DNA from: Mesocentrotus franciscanus
Lineage: Eukaryota > Echinodermata > Echinoidea > Camarodonta > Strongylocentrotidae
Assembly: GCA_037976565.1 (NCBI GenBank)
Contig: CP137670.1
Span: 18,215,744 to 18,279,743, forward strand
Length of the DNA: 64,000 nt
Direction: 5' to 3'
In this document: in pieces, positions 12,901 to 23,389 of the stretch
Numbering within the stretch: position 1 is the stretch's first letter
Layout: each line of letters begins with the position of its first letter
Program-made: the position numbers and the translations under genes
The notes under the pieces: model-generated
Seen by the model: the letters and a program-made list of their open reading frames with translations, nothing else
What the model was told of the DNA's origin: nothing
Database searches by the model: none

Positions 12901-15900
12901 GAGCATGGGTTCAAAGGAGAGCGGCTTGATTCCACTCCTTCTCTATTACCTCCCTGATCTGTACAAGGCTTTCGGCTGTTCAGTAATGTAAATACCGTAT
13001 AACTTAAATATTGAATTTTACAGAAAAGGGATGCCTATACAAGGTTGAAGTAAATACTACCAAACCAGATTTGGGAGATCATTGTCAAGTGAGTAAAAGA
13101 CATGTCTTCTATTTTTGTAATTTACCCTTTGACTACGAGTCATCTTATTCCCTGATACCCCCTTCACATACACGGATTTTTCTTACGAGTCATTACGGAT
13201 CGCCAACTCGTAGTCAATCGCAAGCATCCGTAAATAACTCGCTGGTATCCGTAAATAACCCGTCACAACTCGCAGTCACTCTTAAGGATCCGTGAAAGGA
13301 GAGGCGAATTTTTGACGTGTCAAAAGTCTTCTTACGATTGTCCACGGATTGATATTTCCGTAAATAACTCGTAAATAGCTCGTAACAGTCCGTAAGTATC
13401 GTAAACAGCTCGCAACAACACGTAACCACCCATAAACTGCTCGCAAGAATCCGTAACTGACTCGTAACAACAAAAAAAATAACGATTTGTTATGATTAGT
13501 TTACGATTTCATTCGGGTCATGTTACGATGGCTTTACGGATTGTTAGGAGTTATTATGAGCACTTTACGTGTAGTTACGAGTACTTTACGAATAGAAACG
13601 TATACTTTACGTATCCTTACGAATTGCTTACGATTTAGGGAAAGGTATAAAAGCTGCAAATTCGAACACTTCATTTTCAGTTGTTATTTTTGGCTAAAAA
13701 TCGTAATAACTCGTAATAATCCGTAATAAAACGTAAATAGCTCGTAACAACTCTTAAATCGGTAGTAAAAGTGGCAAAATCGTAAGGATCCGTGAAAGAT
13801 CCGTGAATATGTGCGATCCGTAAGGACTCGTAAAAAAATCCGTGAATGTGAAGGGGGCATGAGGCAAATGTTATAAGACAGGTAAAAGATTTTAGCCAGT
13901 GACAAACGAGTATTCAAATCACGTGTTTATGCTTTAATTGATTTATATTTATTTATTCATGATTTTTTTCTCGACAGGGTAGTTCCATTCAGTTTCACTT
14001 GAAGGCAGTGGACCTGCTTTTCAAGAAAGCCTTGCCTAATACAATGACAGTATAAAAACATAAATATAATAATACTGTCATTACATACAAAAAGCCGTGT
14101 GAAATATGAAATTAAACATATATCTTTTAACAATAACACTATTTGAATCATACAATATTTATTATCAATTATTTAAACAAATTAAAAAATACTGAATTAT
14201 TACACTAACAAAACCACGCCTAAAACAAAAACAAAAATAGGTCGAACTAAATAAATACATAGGAATACTAAAATAATTACAGAGGGAATAGAGAAGAGTA
14301 GGCCTATTGAAAGTTAACGATACAATTTTGCAATCACATGAATTGTTTTCTTTTTAACCGCAGTGTTTAGGGGACATTAGATACATGCGCTACAAGGTTA
14401 CAGAGTCACAGGAAATGCATAGAAAAACGGCATTGCTTTTGAACAAATGTAATTATGTGCATTACTGAACAGAAAGTGGGAGTTTGTGATACAACAGCGC
14501 ACCATAGTAGGCAAAGCTACGCTTCCTATTCAGTGACTGCCTGTGGGACAAACAAAGGACTGTTTAACAACGTATTGTGTTTTATAAAAGCCTGGTCGTC
14601 GAGTAACTAGACGGTTTAATTAAATAATGTGGAGCTTGTTTTATATGCAACATTGTAAAAACAAGAAAACACTATTGATATTTTTCACTTACTTCCAGAG
14701 TTTGCCATTTAAGAATGCTGTAAAATTGAGAAACTGAAGTAAATGAATCTACATTGAAAATCATTCGAATGTATTTATTTTGAATTCTTTGTAATCTAAT
14801 GAGATTAGTTTTTGAGTAAATTCCCCAAACAGTACAACAATAATCAATGTGGGGCAAGATTAGTGAGAAATAAAGACTGATAATTATTTTACGAGTTAAA
14901 TAAGGCTTAAATATCCGGATAATATCAACTGCACGAGATATTATACAATATATACTTTTGACATGTTTAGGCCAATTCAAACCAGGATCCAAAATAACTC
15001 CTAAATATTTAAAATCTTCAACAAAGTCAATTTGTATGCCATAAAATTAAATTTCAATTTTTTTTTTTTTTTTTGGTTAGACCAAACATCATTACCCTTG
15101 TCTCGTCTACATTCAAAATGAGCTTATTAATACTTAACCATTGAACCTTGAGGTACTCCGCACTTAACTGTTAATAAATCACAGATACAACCATTTATTG
15201 ATACACATTGTTGTCTGTATAAAGCAAATATTATTTTAAAAAAACATTTAAATTCTACTGAAGAGACCCCGTAATATTTTAGTTTTGTGATAATCAATTT
15301 ATGAGGAATAGGATCATATGCCTTGCTTAGGTCTAAAATATACTTCCAGAACAAAATCCAGAGTTCTGTTTTCCAGTAAATATTCATGTATGTCACATAA
15401 ACTAGTGGATGTTGAATGCCATTTTCTGAAACCAGACTGGTGTTGATCTAATAATGAAAACTGGGTTAAATAATATAATTGTGTATGAACAACTTTTTCA
15501 AATCTTTTTGATAAAATATGCAAATCTGATGTTTTGTCTGTAATTATTATTCAGATCATTCTTTCCATGACTTTGATAGATTGGTATAATCTTGGCAATT
15601 TTAAAGTCAGAAGGTATTTAAGATGTATGAAGTGATTTATTATCCAGTTTAGTCAATGGTTCAGAAATTACATAACTATTTCACCATATTAAATTGCCAC
15701 ATGTGTAATGATCTCTACTTTTAAAACTTTTAACTTTTTTTTATTCATTCGAAAACATACTGTTTTATTTATGTGCTTTTTTCAGAGCAACTTGGTGTTT
15801 TGATAAAAATCTTAAAAGGTTGGATTATTCTCTCTCAACAAGGTTTTCGATAACCTGTTAGGAAGCTGTTACATTTTTGTCTTCATGTTTTATTCACTTT

Positions 15901-18157
15901 TTCATCTAGTAAATACCATTTGACCTTACGGTGGCAATATGGTCTTTCTTTTTGTATCTATCTACCCTTCTTTTTTTCTCACACGTCCTTCTTGACTTGG
16001 TTTTTAATGTTGATTACTATTCTTCCATAAATCCTCACCATGTTTATATGATTTATTTGCCTATCTCTCCCATCTTCTCTTCCTTCTTGATTTCTAACGT
16101 TGCTGTTTTATATTCTGTTTTTTTATTCTTTATTTATTTTCCTGTCTACTCATTGTAATTCTCACATCTTCTCTTCTCAACTTATCATAGCTTCTTGTTC
16201 TCTGCTTCTATCTATCTTTTTATGTGTTTATCGACCCCTATCAGATTAATGCATAAATCGTTTTTAAATATATTTGTATATTCTTCGTTCATCTATGTTT
16301 TCCTCCCTTACACGCATCCCACATAGATACTGATGTGGCTACCTTGGCAAAACCAGATTCTTCTTCCTCTTTTTTTTGCTCTCATCCCGCTTCTTCTTCC
16401 CGTTCTGTTTCTTTTTTCTCCTCCTTCCTACTTTTCTCTCTTTTATGCCCTCTTCCTCTCTCTTTTTTTCTTTCCTCCCAATGCCCCTCTCTCCATTTTT
16501 CCTTGTTCTTCCTCTATCTTTCTTCTCCTTTTTCTTGTATTTCTGCTTCCTATCATTCCTCTCGTTCCTGTTTTTTTGTTATGCTGAATTCACCATTCAT
16601 ACTTGTTTAACAGCTTATGAATGTAGAGTTCAGATATAATTTGATTATCTTCTTTATGATGCTACTTACACATTAGTCACATATATTGTTTCTAAATTCT
16701 ATACATTCATTTTGCATATGTGTAACATCGTCTATTTTTTTAGCCACAATGGCATTGGTCAATATTACTTTCACATGGAGTTAACGCACTTGTGACCATA
16801 AATAGACGGCATGTTAAACGTGTCCGTTAATATTTGTGTACATTATGTACCGCGTACTCCATTATGACAAATATGAAGTATTAACCCTGCATTGTTAATA
16901 ATAAAACTTGACCTTGGATTTTTTTCTCTTTTCTACACTTTGTTGCTGTAGTATTTATACAATTGTATGTATTATTACTTCCTTTGTTAATAATCTTGAT
17001 TGTTTATAAAGTGATATTTAAAATCTCTTTCTCTCGTTTTTTTCTTTCTGATTTTATCTTCTAATGTACAGGATCCTGTAGTGTCTCGTCCCATTAAAGA
17101 CTTGGAGCTTGCCCCTGACAACGGCTACCTGGTTACGACACTTGATAATGTTAATGTCTTAAGGAATTGCATTGGTACGTCTCCAAATTTCGTCTTTTTC
17201 ATCTTGAAAATTAAGTGTGTTTCTACACAATTTCAATATACCATTTCTTTCCTATATTTGGGTTTTTCAGGTGTGTGCTTCTTTAATAATAACATAATCT
17301 AATTATTATCCTAACATTAATGGAAAAGCGTACCTGTATCCTAAGAGGGATTTTTCCCGAATCAATAGGGTTGATGGGAATCGAAGAATAGCTTTCAATG
17401 AGGCCATACTGACCTTGTTCATCTTGCACTCAGCAGAGTACAGCGTGGAGCCAAAAGGAAACTACAACTTAGTTGTGAGGTGCAAATTAACATTTTTTCA
17501 TCTTTGCGCAACTGTTAGACTTCATCATGTCCTTCATATGATTCAAATTGTTTTTCTTGAGTAACTGAATCCCTGAAATTGGGATTTGTACCCTGAGATG
17601 GACATTTTTCTTTCAATTTTTCCCCTGAAATGACACACTTGAGGACTCCATGCCGGAAATTTGTGGCTAATTTTTACTAACGCGATGCTCACTTACTTAC
17701 ACTTACTTAATTGCTGGGCCCTCAAGAAAAGCCGTTTTAATACTGATTATCATGTGGTTATAGGACCATATTATACTGACACTGGATTATATAATCACTA
17801 AAACAACAACAATGTGCATTATAATTTGCTGTGTGTTATTTACCTGTTTATCATTATCTTCCCTAATAGTGCATCAAGCACCACCAGAACCAAATGTGTT
17901 TCCACCAAGTGGTACATACAGGGTACCACCAAACTCAACCTTTGAAATCATCTACGACACTCTTGAGAACGGGTCACCAAATATTATGTCCAATGGGAAG
18001 GAAATCACAGAATGCAATAATGAGACAGCGTATCACTTGTTGAAAAACGAGAGCCTAGATTCTCCCGGGAATCTGGTCCACTTGAGAATCCTAATCTTGG
18101 ATAATACCACTTTGACGTTCAACGAATCCAATCTGAAGTACACGATCCAACCCTATG
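850..18157 (+). CDS. Semaphorin-like gene A, 5'-partial (nine joined exons)
   Basis: Joined exons 850-987, 1304-1449, 8298-8412, 9025-9082, 9931-10087, 11223-11382, 13024-13088, 17072-17174 and 17870-18157 give 1230 nt, about 410 codons, with every intron GT-AG and every phase compatible. The product reads as the middle and C-terminal parts of a Sema beta-propeller followed by a glycosylation-rich segment. Family hallmarks seen are YSRIARICK, FLKQRLVCS, SALCVFDL and PRPG. Semaphorins are secreted or membrane-bound ligands of plexins in axon and cell guidance. The 5' exons (signal peptide, CGTNA region) should lie to the left of the window, as gene B shows. The gene probably continues to 40019-41122. 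I see no PSI cysteine cluster between 17175 and 17869, which is odd for a semaphorin. The family call is strong; orthology to a particular semaphorin class cannot be judged here. Confidence 0.85.
1304..1449 (+). CDS. Gene A exon (Sema, YSRIARICK motif)
   Basis: 146-nt exon, acceptor gaattcag, donor gtcagt, phase 1 in and phase 0 out. It encodes FVSDDFVYFLFREPA and ends YYSRIARICK. Both are diagnostic semaphorin blocks (usual form F-V-x-x-x-x-V-Y-F-F-F-R-E and Y-S-R-I-A-R-I-C-K-N-D); the expected N-D follows at the start of the next exon. This is the strongest single family signature in the window. Confidence 0.93.
2044..6378. mobile_element. 4.3-kb non-autonomous element with ~80-bp inverted ends
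   Basis: The left end (2044-2132) begins GGGGGTGTTTCATAAAG and contains CTGTTCGTAAAGTTACGCAT. The right end (6298-6378) is its reverse complement with few changes, over about 80 bases, through CCAAATAGGATGC. The interior has no transposase-like frame. It is built from reiterated blocks: one marked by GTGCTGGAATCAATGCTGG recurs near 2350, 2645, 4232, 4441 and 4980, and one marked by CATACTCCCTAAACT near 3220, 3965, 4710 and 5240. I call a DNA-transposon-like non-autonomous unit; the superfamily is unknown and no clear target duplication is visible. Confidence 0.7.
2340..5930. repeat. Reiterated ~0.5-0.75-kb blocks inside the 4.3-kb element
   Basis: Successive diverged copies of a composite block fill the element. 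One half contains GATATCCAAGCGTTTAGCCA and CCCGATCACACGG, the other contains ACGGACATTC and TATGATTCACACATATTCTG. Copies are most similar between 3900 and 5500. Short open frames of 60-95 codons here are shadows of the repeat and not counted as genes. Confidence 0.7.
8298..8412 (+). CDS. Gene A exon (Sema, FLKQRLVCS motif)
   Basis: 115-nt exon after acceptor tgttgtgcag, donor gtaagt, phase 0 in and 1 out. It opens with NDAGTG, completing the R-I-C-K-N-D block of the preceding exon, and contains TSFLKQRLVCS, the counterpart of the family's T-F-L-K-A-R-L-x-C-S, followed by an acidic loop and YNEI. The 6.8-kb intron before it is mostly the inverted-end element at 2044-6378. Confidence 0.92.
8440..8845 (+). 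repeat. GAT/GGT triplet microsatellite in gene A intron
   Basis: About 400 bases made almost only of GAT, GGT, GAC and GTG triplets, with interruptions, right after the exon ending 8412. Its His/Thr-coding minus-strand frame is low complexity and rejected as a gene. Confidence 0.9.
9025..9082 (+). CDS. Gene A exon (Sema, VIFTNGK strand)
   Basis: 58-nt exon, acceptor cttcttacag, donor gtaagc, phase 1 in and 2 out. The peptide DFVLSDDGTMIHVIFTNGK matches the Sema strand in which vertebrate proteins read Y-G-V-F-T-S/T. The exon is short, but both splice sites are good and both phases agree with the neighbours. Confidence 0.85.
9126..9410 (+). pseudogene. LINE reverse-transcriptase C-terminal zinc-knuckle remnant
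   Basis: The frame encodes LVLHTRAAIDCLPTPENLK then CSLCKCKDTLVYNLNAC. This resembles the C-terminal zinc-binding region that follows reverse transcriptase in several non-LTR retrotransposons (R-x-x-x-D-x-L-P-x-x-x-N-L-x-x-W-x, C-x-L-C, H/N-x-L-x-x-C). It begins and ends abruptly within an intron of gene A, with no RT core nearby, so it is a dead fragment. Confidence 0.6.
9931..10087 (+). CDS. Gene A exon (Sema, SALCVFDL and PRPG motifs)
   Basis: 157-nt exon, acceptor tttcctgcag, donor gtaagt, phase 2 in and 0 out. It carries PQSALCVFDLTSIKETF, the family's S-A-V-C-x-F/Y-x-M/L-x-x-I block, and near its end SPRPGLD, the counterpart of P-R-P-G-x-C. The cysteine expected after P-R-P-G is the first residue of the next exon, which supports the junction. 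NDLW lies where family members carry a conserved tryptophan. Confidence 0.92.
10225..10465 (+). mobile_element. Old copy of the TTAA MITE family seen at 59421
   Basis: Shares, with many substitutions, the order GTGGAATCA, ACATGTGGCAT, GGCATTTGAAGAGC and a late ATATTCTTCT block with 59510-59750. Termini are too decayed to define. A third copy in opposite orientation lies at 50640-50865. Confidence 0.55.
11223..11382 (+). CDS. Gene A exon (Sema, after PRPG)
   Basis: 160-nt exon, acceptor ccctttgtag, donor gtacat, phase 0 in and 1 out. It starts CSNPNTGD, giving the conserved Cys after PRPG, and ends in GTEIYIISS, the strand that in other semaphorins reads Y-x-V-x-F-x-G-T. The donor is weaker than the others, but the reading frame closes soon after and the next exon fits in phase. 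Confidence 0.86.
12451..12757. repeat. Recent tandem duplication, 2 x 153 bp
   Basis: The unit beginning GTCATTTAATCCATGTGTTA at 12451 is repeated from 12604 with almost no changes. It lies in the intron between gene A exons 11223-11382 and 13024-13088. The open frame across it (12432-12755) simply reads the same peptide twice, because 153 is divisible by 3. Confidence 0.9.
13024..13088 (+). CDS. Gene A exon (Sema, GCLYKV strand)
   Basis: 65-nt exon after acceptor attttacag, donor gtgagt, phase 1 in and 0 out. GCLYKVEVNTTKP corresponds to the G-x-x-x-K-V/A strand that follows G-T-E/D in Sema domains. It contains one N-glycosylation sequon (NTT). The MITE at 13158 begins only 70 bases beyond the donor. 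Confidence 0.82.
13158..13857. mobile_element. 700-bp MITE saturated with TTACG/CGTAA motifs
   Basis: Left end CCCCCTTCACATACACGGAT; right end is its reverse complement with one change (A to T). The inverted match continues through a T-run to TTACGAGT, about 33 bases in all. The interior is dense with short CGTAA/TTACG words in both orientations, so the single strand could fold extensively. No frame looks like a transposase, and no target duplication is obvious. Confidence 0.78.
14650..15720 (-). pseudogene. Truncated non-LTR retrotransposon reverse transcriptase
   Basis: Minus-strand pieces read in order: KIAKIIPIY, then SKRFEKVVHTQL and LLDQHQSGFRKWHSTSTSL, then ILDLSKAYDPIPHKL (RT block with the first catalytic Asp) and KCGVPQGS, then LNVDETRVMMFG, and PGLNWPKHV with LPHIDYCCTVWG. 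The stretch that should hold Y-A-D-D is missing between about 15127 and 15120, and frames shift several times. The order and motifs fit a CR1/L2/Jockey-like LINE. It is dead and antisense to gene A. Confidence 0.82.
16350..16605. repeat. Long pyrimidine tract in gene A intron
   Basis: About 250 bases of almost pure C/T on the + strand, about 470 bases before the exon at 17072. All three forward frames stay open only because pyrimidine runs lack stop codons. A mirror-rich pyrimidine strand of this length could form triplex DNA. Confidence 0.85.
17072..17174 (+). CDS. Gene A exon (last Sema blade)
   Basis: 103-nt exon, acceptor ctaatgtacag, donor gtacgt, phase 0 in and 1 out. It encodes PIKDLELAPDNGYLVTTLD and ends NVLRNCI. 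It aligns in character with the final Sema blade (P-I-x-x-M-x-L ... L-Y-V-x-S ... V-x-x-V-P-x-x-x-C), and the terminal Cys is where the PSI domain normally begins. A long pyrimidine tract (16350-16600) lies upstream in the same intron. Confidence 0.85.
17870..18157 (+). CDS. Gene A exon, post-Sema glycosylated domain
   Basis: 288-nt exon, acceptor ccctaatag, donor gtatgt, phase 1 in and 1 out. The 96-residue product is Pro-rich at its start (APPEPNVFPPSG) and carries five N-glycosylation sequons (NST, NET, NES, NTT, NES) but only one cysteine. This fits an extracellular module, possibly an Ig-like fold occupying the position of the Ig domain in other semaphorins. I do not recognise it as PSI. 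The symmetric 1-1 phase is typical of an insertable extracellular domain. Confidence 0.75.
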
Positions 18158-19326
18158 GTATGTTTTAATCTTTCACTTGTTAGGTTTATATGGACATATA
18201 TACCGACTATTCCACAACGAGGCCGGTATTCTATTTATTCAGTTAAACCTGAAGCCTGGTCTAAGCTTGCTTTTGACAAAAAATGTAGACCGAGGCTTAA
18301 TTTGTCTTTTTACCGTACTTCTTCGTTAAAACCATCAAAGAGACAAAATTCAATAGAACACTGTTCGTCAAAGCAAACAATTAATCAATAAGCGATGGCT
18401 AGGTGTACCGCGCGTGTTTGACCTTGCTTCACAAAACCATCAGAGTCTGGTTTTCCGTTATACCTCAATAAAAGGTATATTTGGTCAGAATGGTCCAAAT
18501 AAAAATCAGCATTTCCTGAAAGAGTATACTGTTTTGTGGATAATCTGATTATCCCTTCACAGAAATTTCTATAGAGTTTTAAATTCTCCCTTTATGACAT
18601 TGCACAAGACCCTGAGAGTCGGAGTGCTTAACTTAACTTTAAACACCTTTAAAGTAATGTTCTATGGGACTGAATATTCTTCTCTTTGTAAATTGAGTAA
18701 GGAACATCCACTAGTGATGAGTAATATATAATTTTAAAGCTAAGAACCCCTCTTTCAGAATCAGCCCTACACTAAAAAATCTTTATTGACGACCTTTAGG
18801 AGGTTTTGTGGTTCAGGTTCACATTTGCGTTAACCTCGAAACAATTAATGAAACCGTCGCTCCGTTGAACACAACAAAATGATTTCAGCCAGCAACGATT
18901 TCTTACACTCTGGTTTATTACATTTAGCTTAGCTCATTGGCTTAGTGTATACGGAGGGAAATGAGCATATGAGAAGGGCATTAGTAACGGTTCTAGAGGT
19001 GTTTGGGGCACAAGCCCATTCCCCCCAAAAAAACATTCAAAGGGCCCAATTTTTGTTTTGCAAAGCTCATGTAGAAAGTGATAAAAGATCCATTAATGTG
19101 CCTCCCAATTCTCATATAACGGCTCCTTTGGGGGGCATGTACCCCTCCCTAAAATTGAACGGTAAATACATGAAAATGAAGAAATTGATAAAGAGGCTGA
19201 AAAGAGAACAAAACAGAAAATGGGGGGTCCCAAAGCAAATATTTAGGGTCCCAACCAACGCCCCGGCGAAAAAGACTCAAAGAGATTGAATAAAGCGAGA
19301 TGCAAAAAAGAATATATATTTAGAAT
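18158..19326. other. No gene recognised
   Basis: Intron or spacer downstream of the glycosylated exon. Apart from a short open stretch near 18945-19289 with no recognisable motif, I see only AT-rich single-copy-looking sequence. Confidence 0.5.
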
Positions 19327-19770
19327 CGTCGTGGTCTAGTGGATATGTCGCTGGATTGCGAATCACATGGTATGCGGCTAAAGTCTTGCCACGGCACGAG
19401 TCCTCTTGCAGCGCTAATAGGGACTTTCAGATTTGCACGTCGACATAGTGGACTGCAACGCGTGACGTCCTTATAAGGCACTGTGATGTCCTTTTAAGGC
19501 ACTGCCGGGCACGGCCAAGTGCCTTAACATAATTCACACGCGGCAGTCCACGCTCTCGTCGTGTAAATCTAAAAGTCCCTAATGTCCTTTGGCAAGATGT
19601 TAATCTACATTTACCACTCTCCACCCATGTGTAGTAATTGAAAGGGTACCCGGTAGGAAGAAATTTCTTGAATGCTTGAGCGCCTGATCATCGTGGTTAG
19701 CTCGGCTATAGTAATATTATGATTGCAGTGCCCTAAGGAAGAACAGTATCAATACTGATGAGGCTACCCT
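19327..19770 (+). mobile_element. tRNA-derived SINE, split by a MITE
   Basis: Head TCGTGGTCTAGTGGATATG is a pol III A box, and GGCACGAGTCC stands where the B box should be. After the insertion at 19419-19580 the body resumes with ACTCTCCACCCA, CCCGGTAGGAAGAAA and TTGAGCGCCTGAT, which match the intact SINE at 43547-43838 in order. Confidence 0.8.
19419..19580. mobile_element. 162-bp MITE nested in the SINE
   Basis: Left end AGGGACTTTCAGATTTGCAC; the right end is the reverse complement AGGGACTTTTAGATTTACAC. Comparison with the intact SINE suggests an AAT target duplication on both sides, although TA with GGGAC ends would also fit. The inside holds further palindromes around GTGCCTTA and AAGGCAC. 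Confidence 0.8.
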
Positions 19771-20115
19771 GGGTAAACATACTGTTGTGCCCCCTTCGTT
19801 ACAGCAACACACGGTATGCCATTTTCAAACGTAATGCTTGGGAGATAATCTCACTCTCTTTCCATGATGATGGGTCCCATTATTTCTTTAACATTACTTT
19901 TCTACCCCGAAAATAACTTTACAGAGTCCATAAATTAAAAAGAAAGGACAAAAAAGGGGGTAGGTCTTCAAGTCTGGTTTCTTTCTTTTGCTTCATTTGC
20001 TCCACTTACTATACAGACCACACAGCTTTTTGTCCGTTCATTCATGTCTCCTGCTCGGTGTCGTCAGACCTAGGGGGAACATGCCCCCCCCCCCCAAAAT
20101 AAAAAAAATAATAAA

Positions 20116-22513
20116 CTAGAAATGTAATTCGTCATGAGGACGAATTAGGTGGTCTGTTATGTAATCTGAATAACTGATCTTTTAGAAAATTGTCTTAGCT
20201 ACAACATATCAAAATTTGGAAGAAAAAAGAGCTTAAATAAGCTAGATAGTGCTCAAAGATTAATGTTATGTAGATTCATGATGTGAACGAAATTCGACTT
20301 TCGTAGACAACACGCACGTTAAGAAAATTCTGACATGTCGCCTTTAATTGAAATTTTCACTTTGATGACGTCATCAAAACGAAAAGTGAGGATCATTTAT
20401 CTTGTAGGGAATTGTCTTAGCTACAACATATCTAAATTTGGAAGAAAAACAATTAATATTTACAGAGATACAATCAATTTTCCATAAATATGCGGACGTC
20501 ATAATATGCAAATTCGTATTTTTAGTTCCAAGGCCTTTATGATGACGTCACGATATTTGTACTGGCAAAATGAGACATGAAATCATATCTCCAATTCATA
20601 CTCTATCCAAATATAAAAAAAATGGAGAGGAATTCAGGCATTCTGACGCGCTATGGCGGATTTTATATAGACATGTTTTTACCACTTTTTTACATTACAT
20701 TGCCCATTGACGCGCGCACGAATTTTAAAGTTTGACGCACGCGTGTGGCATTATAGAAGGTCGAGAATGACTGGAAATAGTTGGAAATTGTCAAAAATAG
20801 TGTCAGAAATACAAACCATGCAAAAAACGGCGTGTTTACGATGTGAACGTGCTGCGCGCGCGCGGACGCGCACGGACGGAAATTTTTGAAATGCTTAAAA
20901 TGACCTGATTCGTACTCTCGTTTAATAGTTAAGTGATTTTGAGCATTTTAAAATATTGACGCGCGTACGCGCGCGTCATGACCTTTTTGTGACCTTTGAT
21001 GACATGACTTGTTGACCCTTGACCTAATATATATGTGATATGAATATAAATAACCTTTGATGACGCATCATGAAGATATGATCAAAAGTTGATTTTCACA
21101 AAATGGCGCCTGGATGACGTCACGATGACCTGATGACCTTGACAAAAATGGTGGCACTTGAATTTGATAAGCCTGATGACTGACAAAAATTTGATGAAAA
21201 TTGATGGAGCCGAATTCGAGCAATCACGCTCACAATAAAGTGGTGGGAAAATAAAAATGAACAAGTGCGTTACCGATATACAAAAACATTTCCCAAAACA
21301 TTTCCCATAGCGATTACACGTGAACGGAAAATGGAATTCTCAAATCCCACTTTGCAAGTGAAATATAAGCATGATCCCGGCATCTGATCGAAAAATAAAT
21401 GGCACACTTGTGATAGCTTATTGTCTCAGCTACAACATACTCAAAGCTCAGCGAAAACAAAACTGAAACAACGGAGATATTGCTCGCGAAAGACGGGAAT
21501 GTAGAATCCAGTTTTGAGAAAAGTCATGTCCCATAGAGAATACACGCAAAATGTGAAAAATTGACATGCCTCCTTTAATCGCAAAAATACGCCATGATGC
21601 CTTTGTCAAAATGAAAAATCGTGTGACTGCATTTGTAGAGAATTGTCTCAGCTAGAACATATCAAAATTTAGAAGAAAATCGATCAATATTTACAGAGAT
21701 ACAATCAATTTTCCAAAAATATGCTGACGTCATAATATGCAAATTGAAATTTTGAGTTCGGAGGCCATTATGATGACGTCATGAGTTAATTGAGGGTCAA
21801 ATGAGACATGAAATCATATCTCCGACTCATATTCTATCAAAATATGAAAAAAAATTGGGAGTTCCTATCCATTCTGAAGAGTAACAATGAATTTTGTATA
21901 GGCATGTTTTTGCCCATGTATTGTGGATACAGATAGCGCAGTCCGCGCGTGCTGTCAACTTTGACGGACGCTCATTGCGTTATTACTGGTCAGAAAAAAG
22001 TGAACAAGGTATCAAAATGCTTGGAAAAATATGCCAAATATGATGACAGAGAAAATTCGGCGATTGTATGTTGCAAAATGCCAGTACGCGCGAAAACGCG
22101 CGCATGTGCGCGTGCGCGTTTTTTGCAAATGCTTAAAATGGCCTGAAACGTACTCTCATTTGAATAAAAAGTGATTTTGAACAGTTTGAAATCTTGCGCG
22201 CGCTCACGCGCGGACGTACGCATGTGCGCGCGTTTTTTGACCTGAAATTGACCGGACGGATATTGACCTTAATCATGATAAATATGAATGAGAAATGACT
22301 TTCCGTTATGAAGATATGATCATGAGTTGAAAGTACAAAAAAAACAAAATGGCGCCTGGATGACGTCATGAAGACCTGATGACCTTGAAAATGTTCCTGT
22401 CACGTCTCATGACAATGACCTATGACTGTGCCAAAATTGAAAGAAATTGACTGTACCGATCTTGAGTTATCCTCTGAACAAAAAGGGGAGAAATAAATAA
22501 AAATAAATAATAA
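20116..22513 (+). repeat. Array unit 1 (short form, no GA tract)
   Basis: Starts CTAGAAATGTAATTCGTCAT. A 9-bp hairpin (TAATTCGTC, loop ATGAG, GACGAATTA) is followed by AGGTGGTCTGT. Near 21240-21320 a jump leads to the second half, marked by ATTACACGTGAACGG. This unit has no GA-rich tract and no tRNA-like module. It contains several TGACGTCA palindromes and CG/CA-rich alternating runs. No coding capacity was seen. Confidence 0.85.
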
Positions 22514-22734
22514 CTAGAAATGTAATTCGTCATGAGGACGAATTAGGTGGTCTGTTATGTAATCTGAATAACTGATCTTGTAGAAAATTGTCTTAGCTAC
22601 AACATATCAAAATTTGGAAGAAAATCGATCCATATTTACAGATACAATCAATTTTCCATAAATATGCTGACGTCATAATATGCAAATTCGTATTTTGAGT
22701 TCCAAGGCCAAAGGGCAAAGGGCAGAGCTGTAGA

Positions 22735-23000
22735 AAATTAAGGAACATTACAAGACATAATAGAAGGAGAACGAGAACCAGAGCAGGCGGAGAGAGGTAG
22801 AGGGTGAGAGAGAAGAAAAGAGAAGGGCAGAGGCAGAGGGAGACAGAGCAAGAGAATAAGAGGGAGGCAAGGCAAGAGGTCGAGGTAGAGGGAGGCAGAG
22901 AGAGAGGGAGAGGGTAAAGAGTAGAGAGAGATATATATGCAGAGACAGAGAGGAGAAGGGAAACAGAGCAAGAGAGAGGAGAAAGAGAGAGATGCAATGG
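22735..23000. repeat. GA-rich purine tract of unit 2
   Basis: Almost pure purine on the + strand (AGAGGGAGAC-type words). Equivalent tracts lie at 24893-25165, 27171-27340 and 37056-37140. Ser/Leu-rich minus-strand frames here are composition artefacts. Confidence 0.85.
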
Positions 23001-23389
23001 AGAACGATGCATTCAATATATCCAGCATAAATAGAATTTAATATAGAGAAAGAGAAGTATAGACAAGTAAACAATTCTATGTCCACGGGAGAGACGTAAA
23101 CATGCATATACCTTGGGCTGAATAACTGAAAAAGTAAAAACGTCTGGGAAGGAGACTAGCAAGGTGATTTGATATTGTAGCAGAGTTGGGAGATACACCC
23201 TATATTAGGTTTAATACCAGATTTCCCATAGGGTTGTACTCAAACGATTGACATTCTTCTCCCATAGATATAACACGCAAAATTAGGCATTTTATTACAT
23301 TGTTTGTGATTGTATATGATAATATGTTATAATAGTCGAAGAAGATCATAAAATCAAATTTAAAACGACGGCAAAAAAAAAAAAAAAAA

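Noticed and set aside
16333..16639. Three overlapping hydrophobic frames
   Set aside because: Pyrimidine tract artefact.
20116..20160. Hammerhead ribozyme at the unit 5' end
   Set aside because: ATGAG and GACGAA are suggestive, but the conserved CTGATGA ... GAAA core cannot be assembled.
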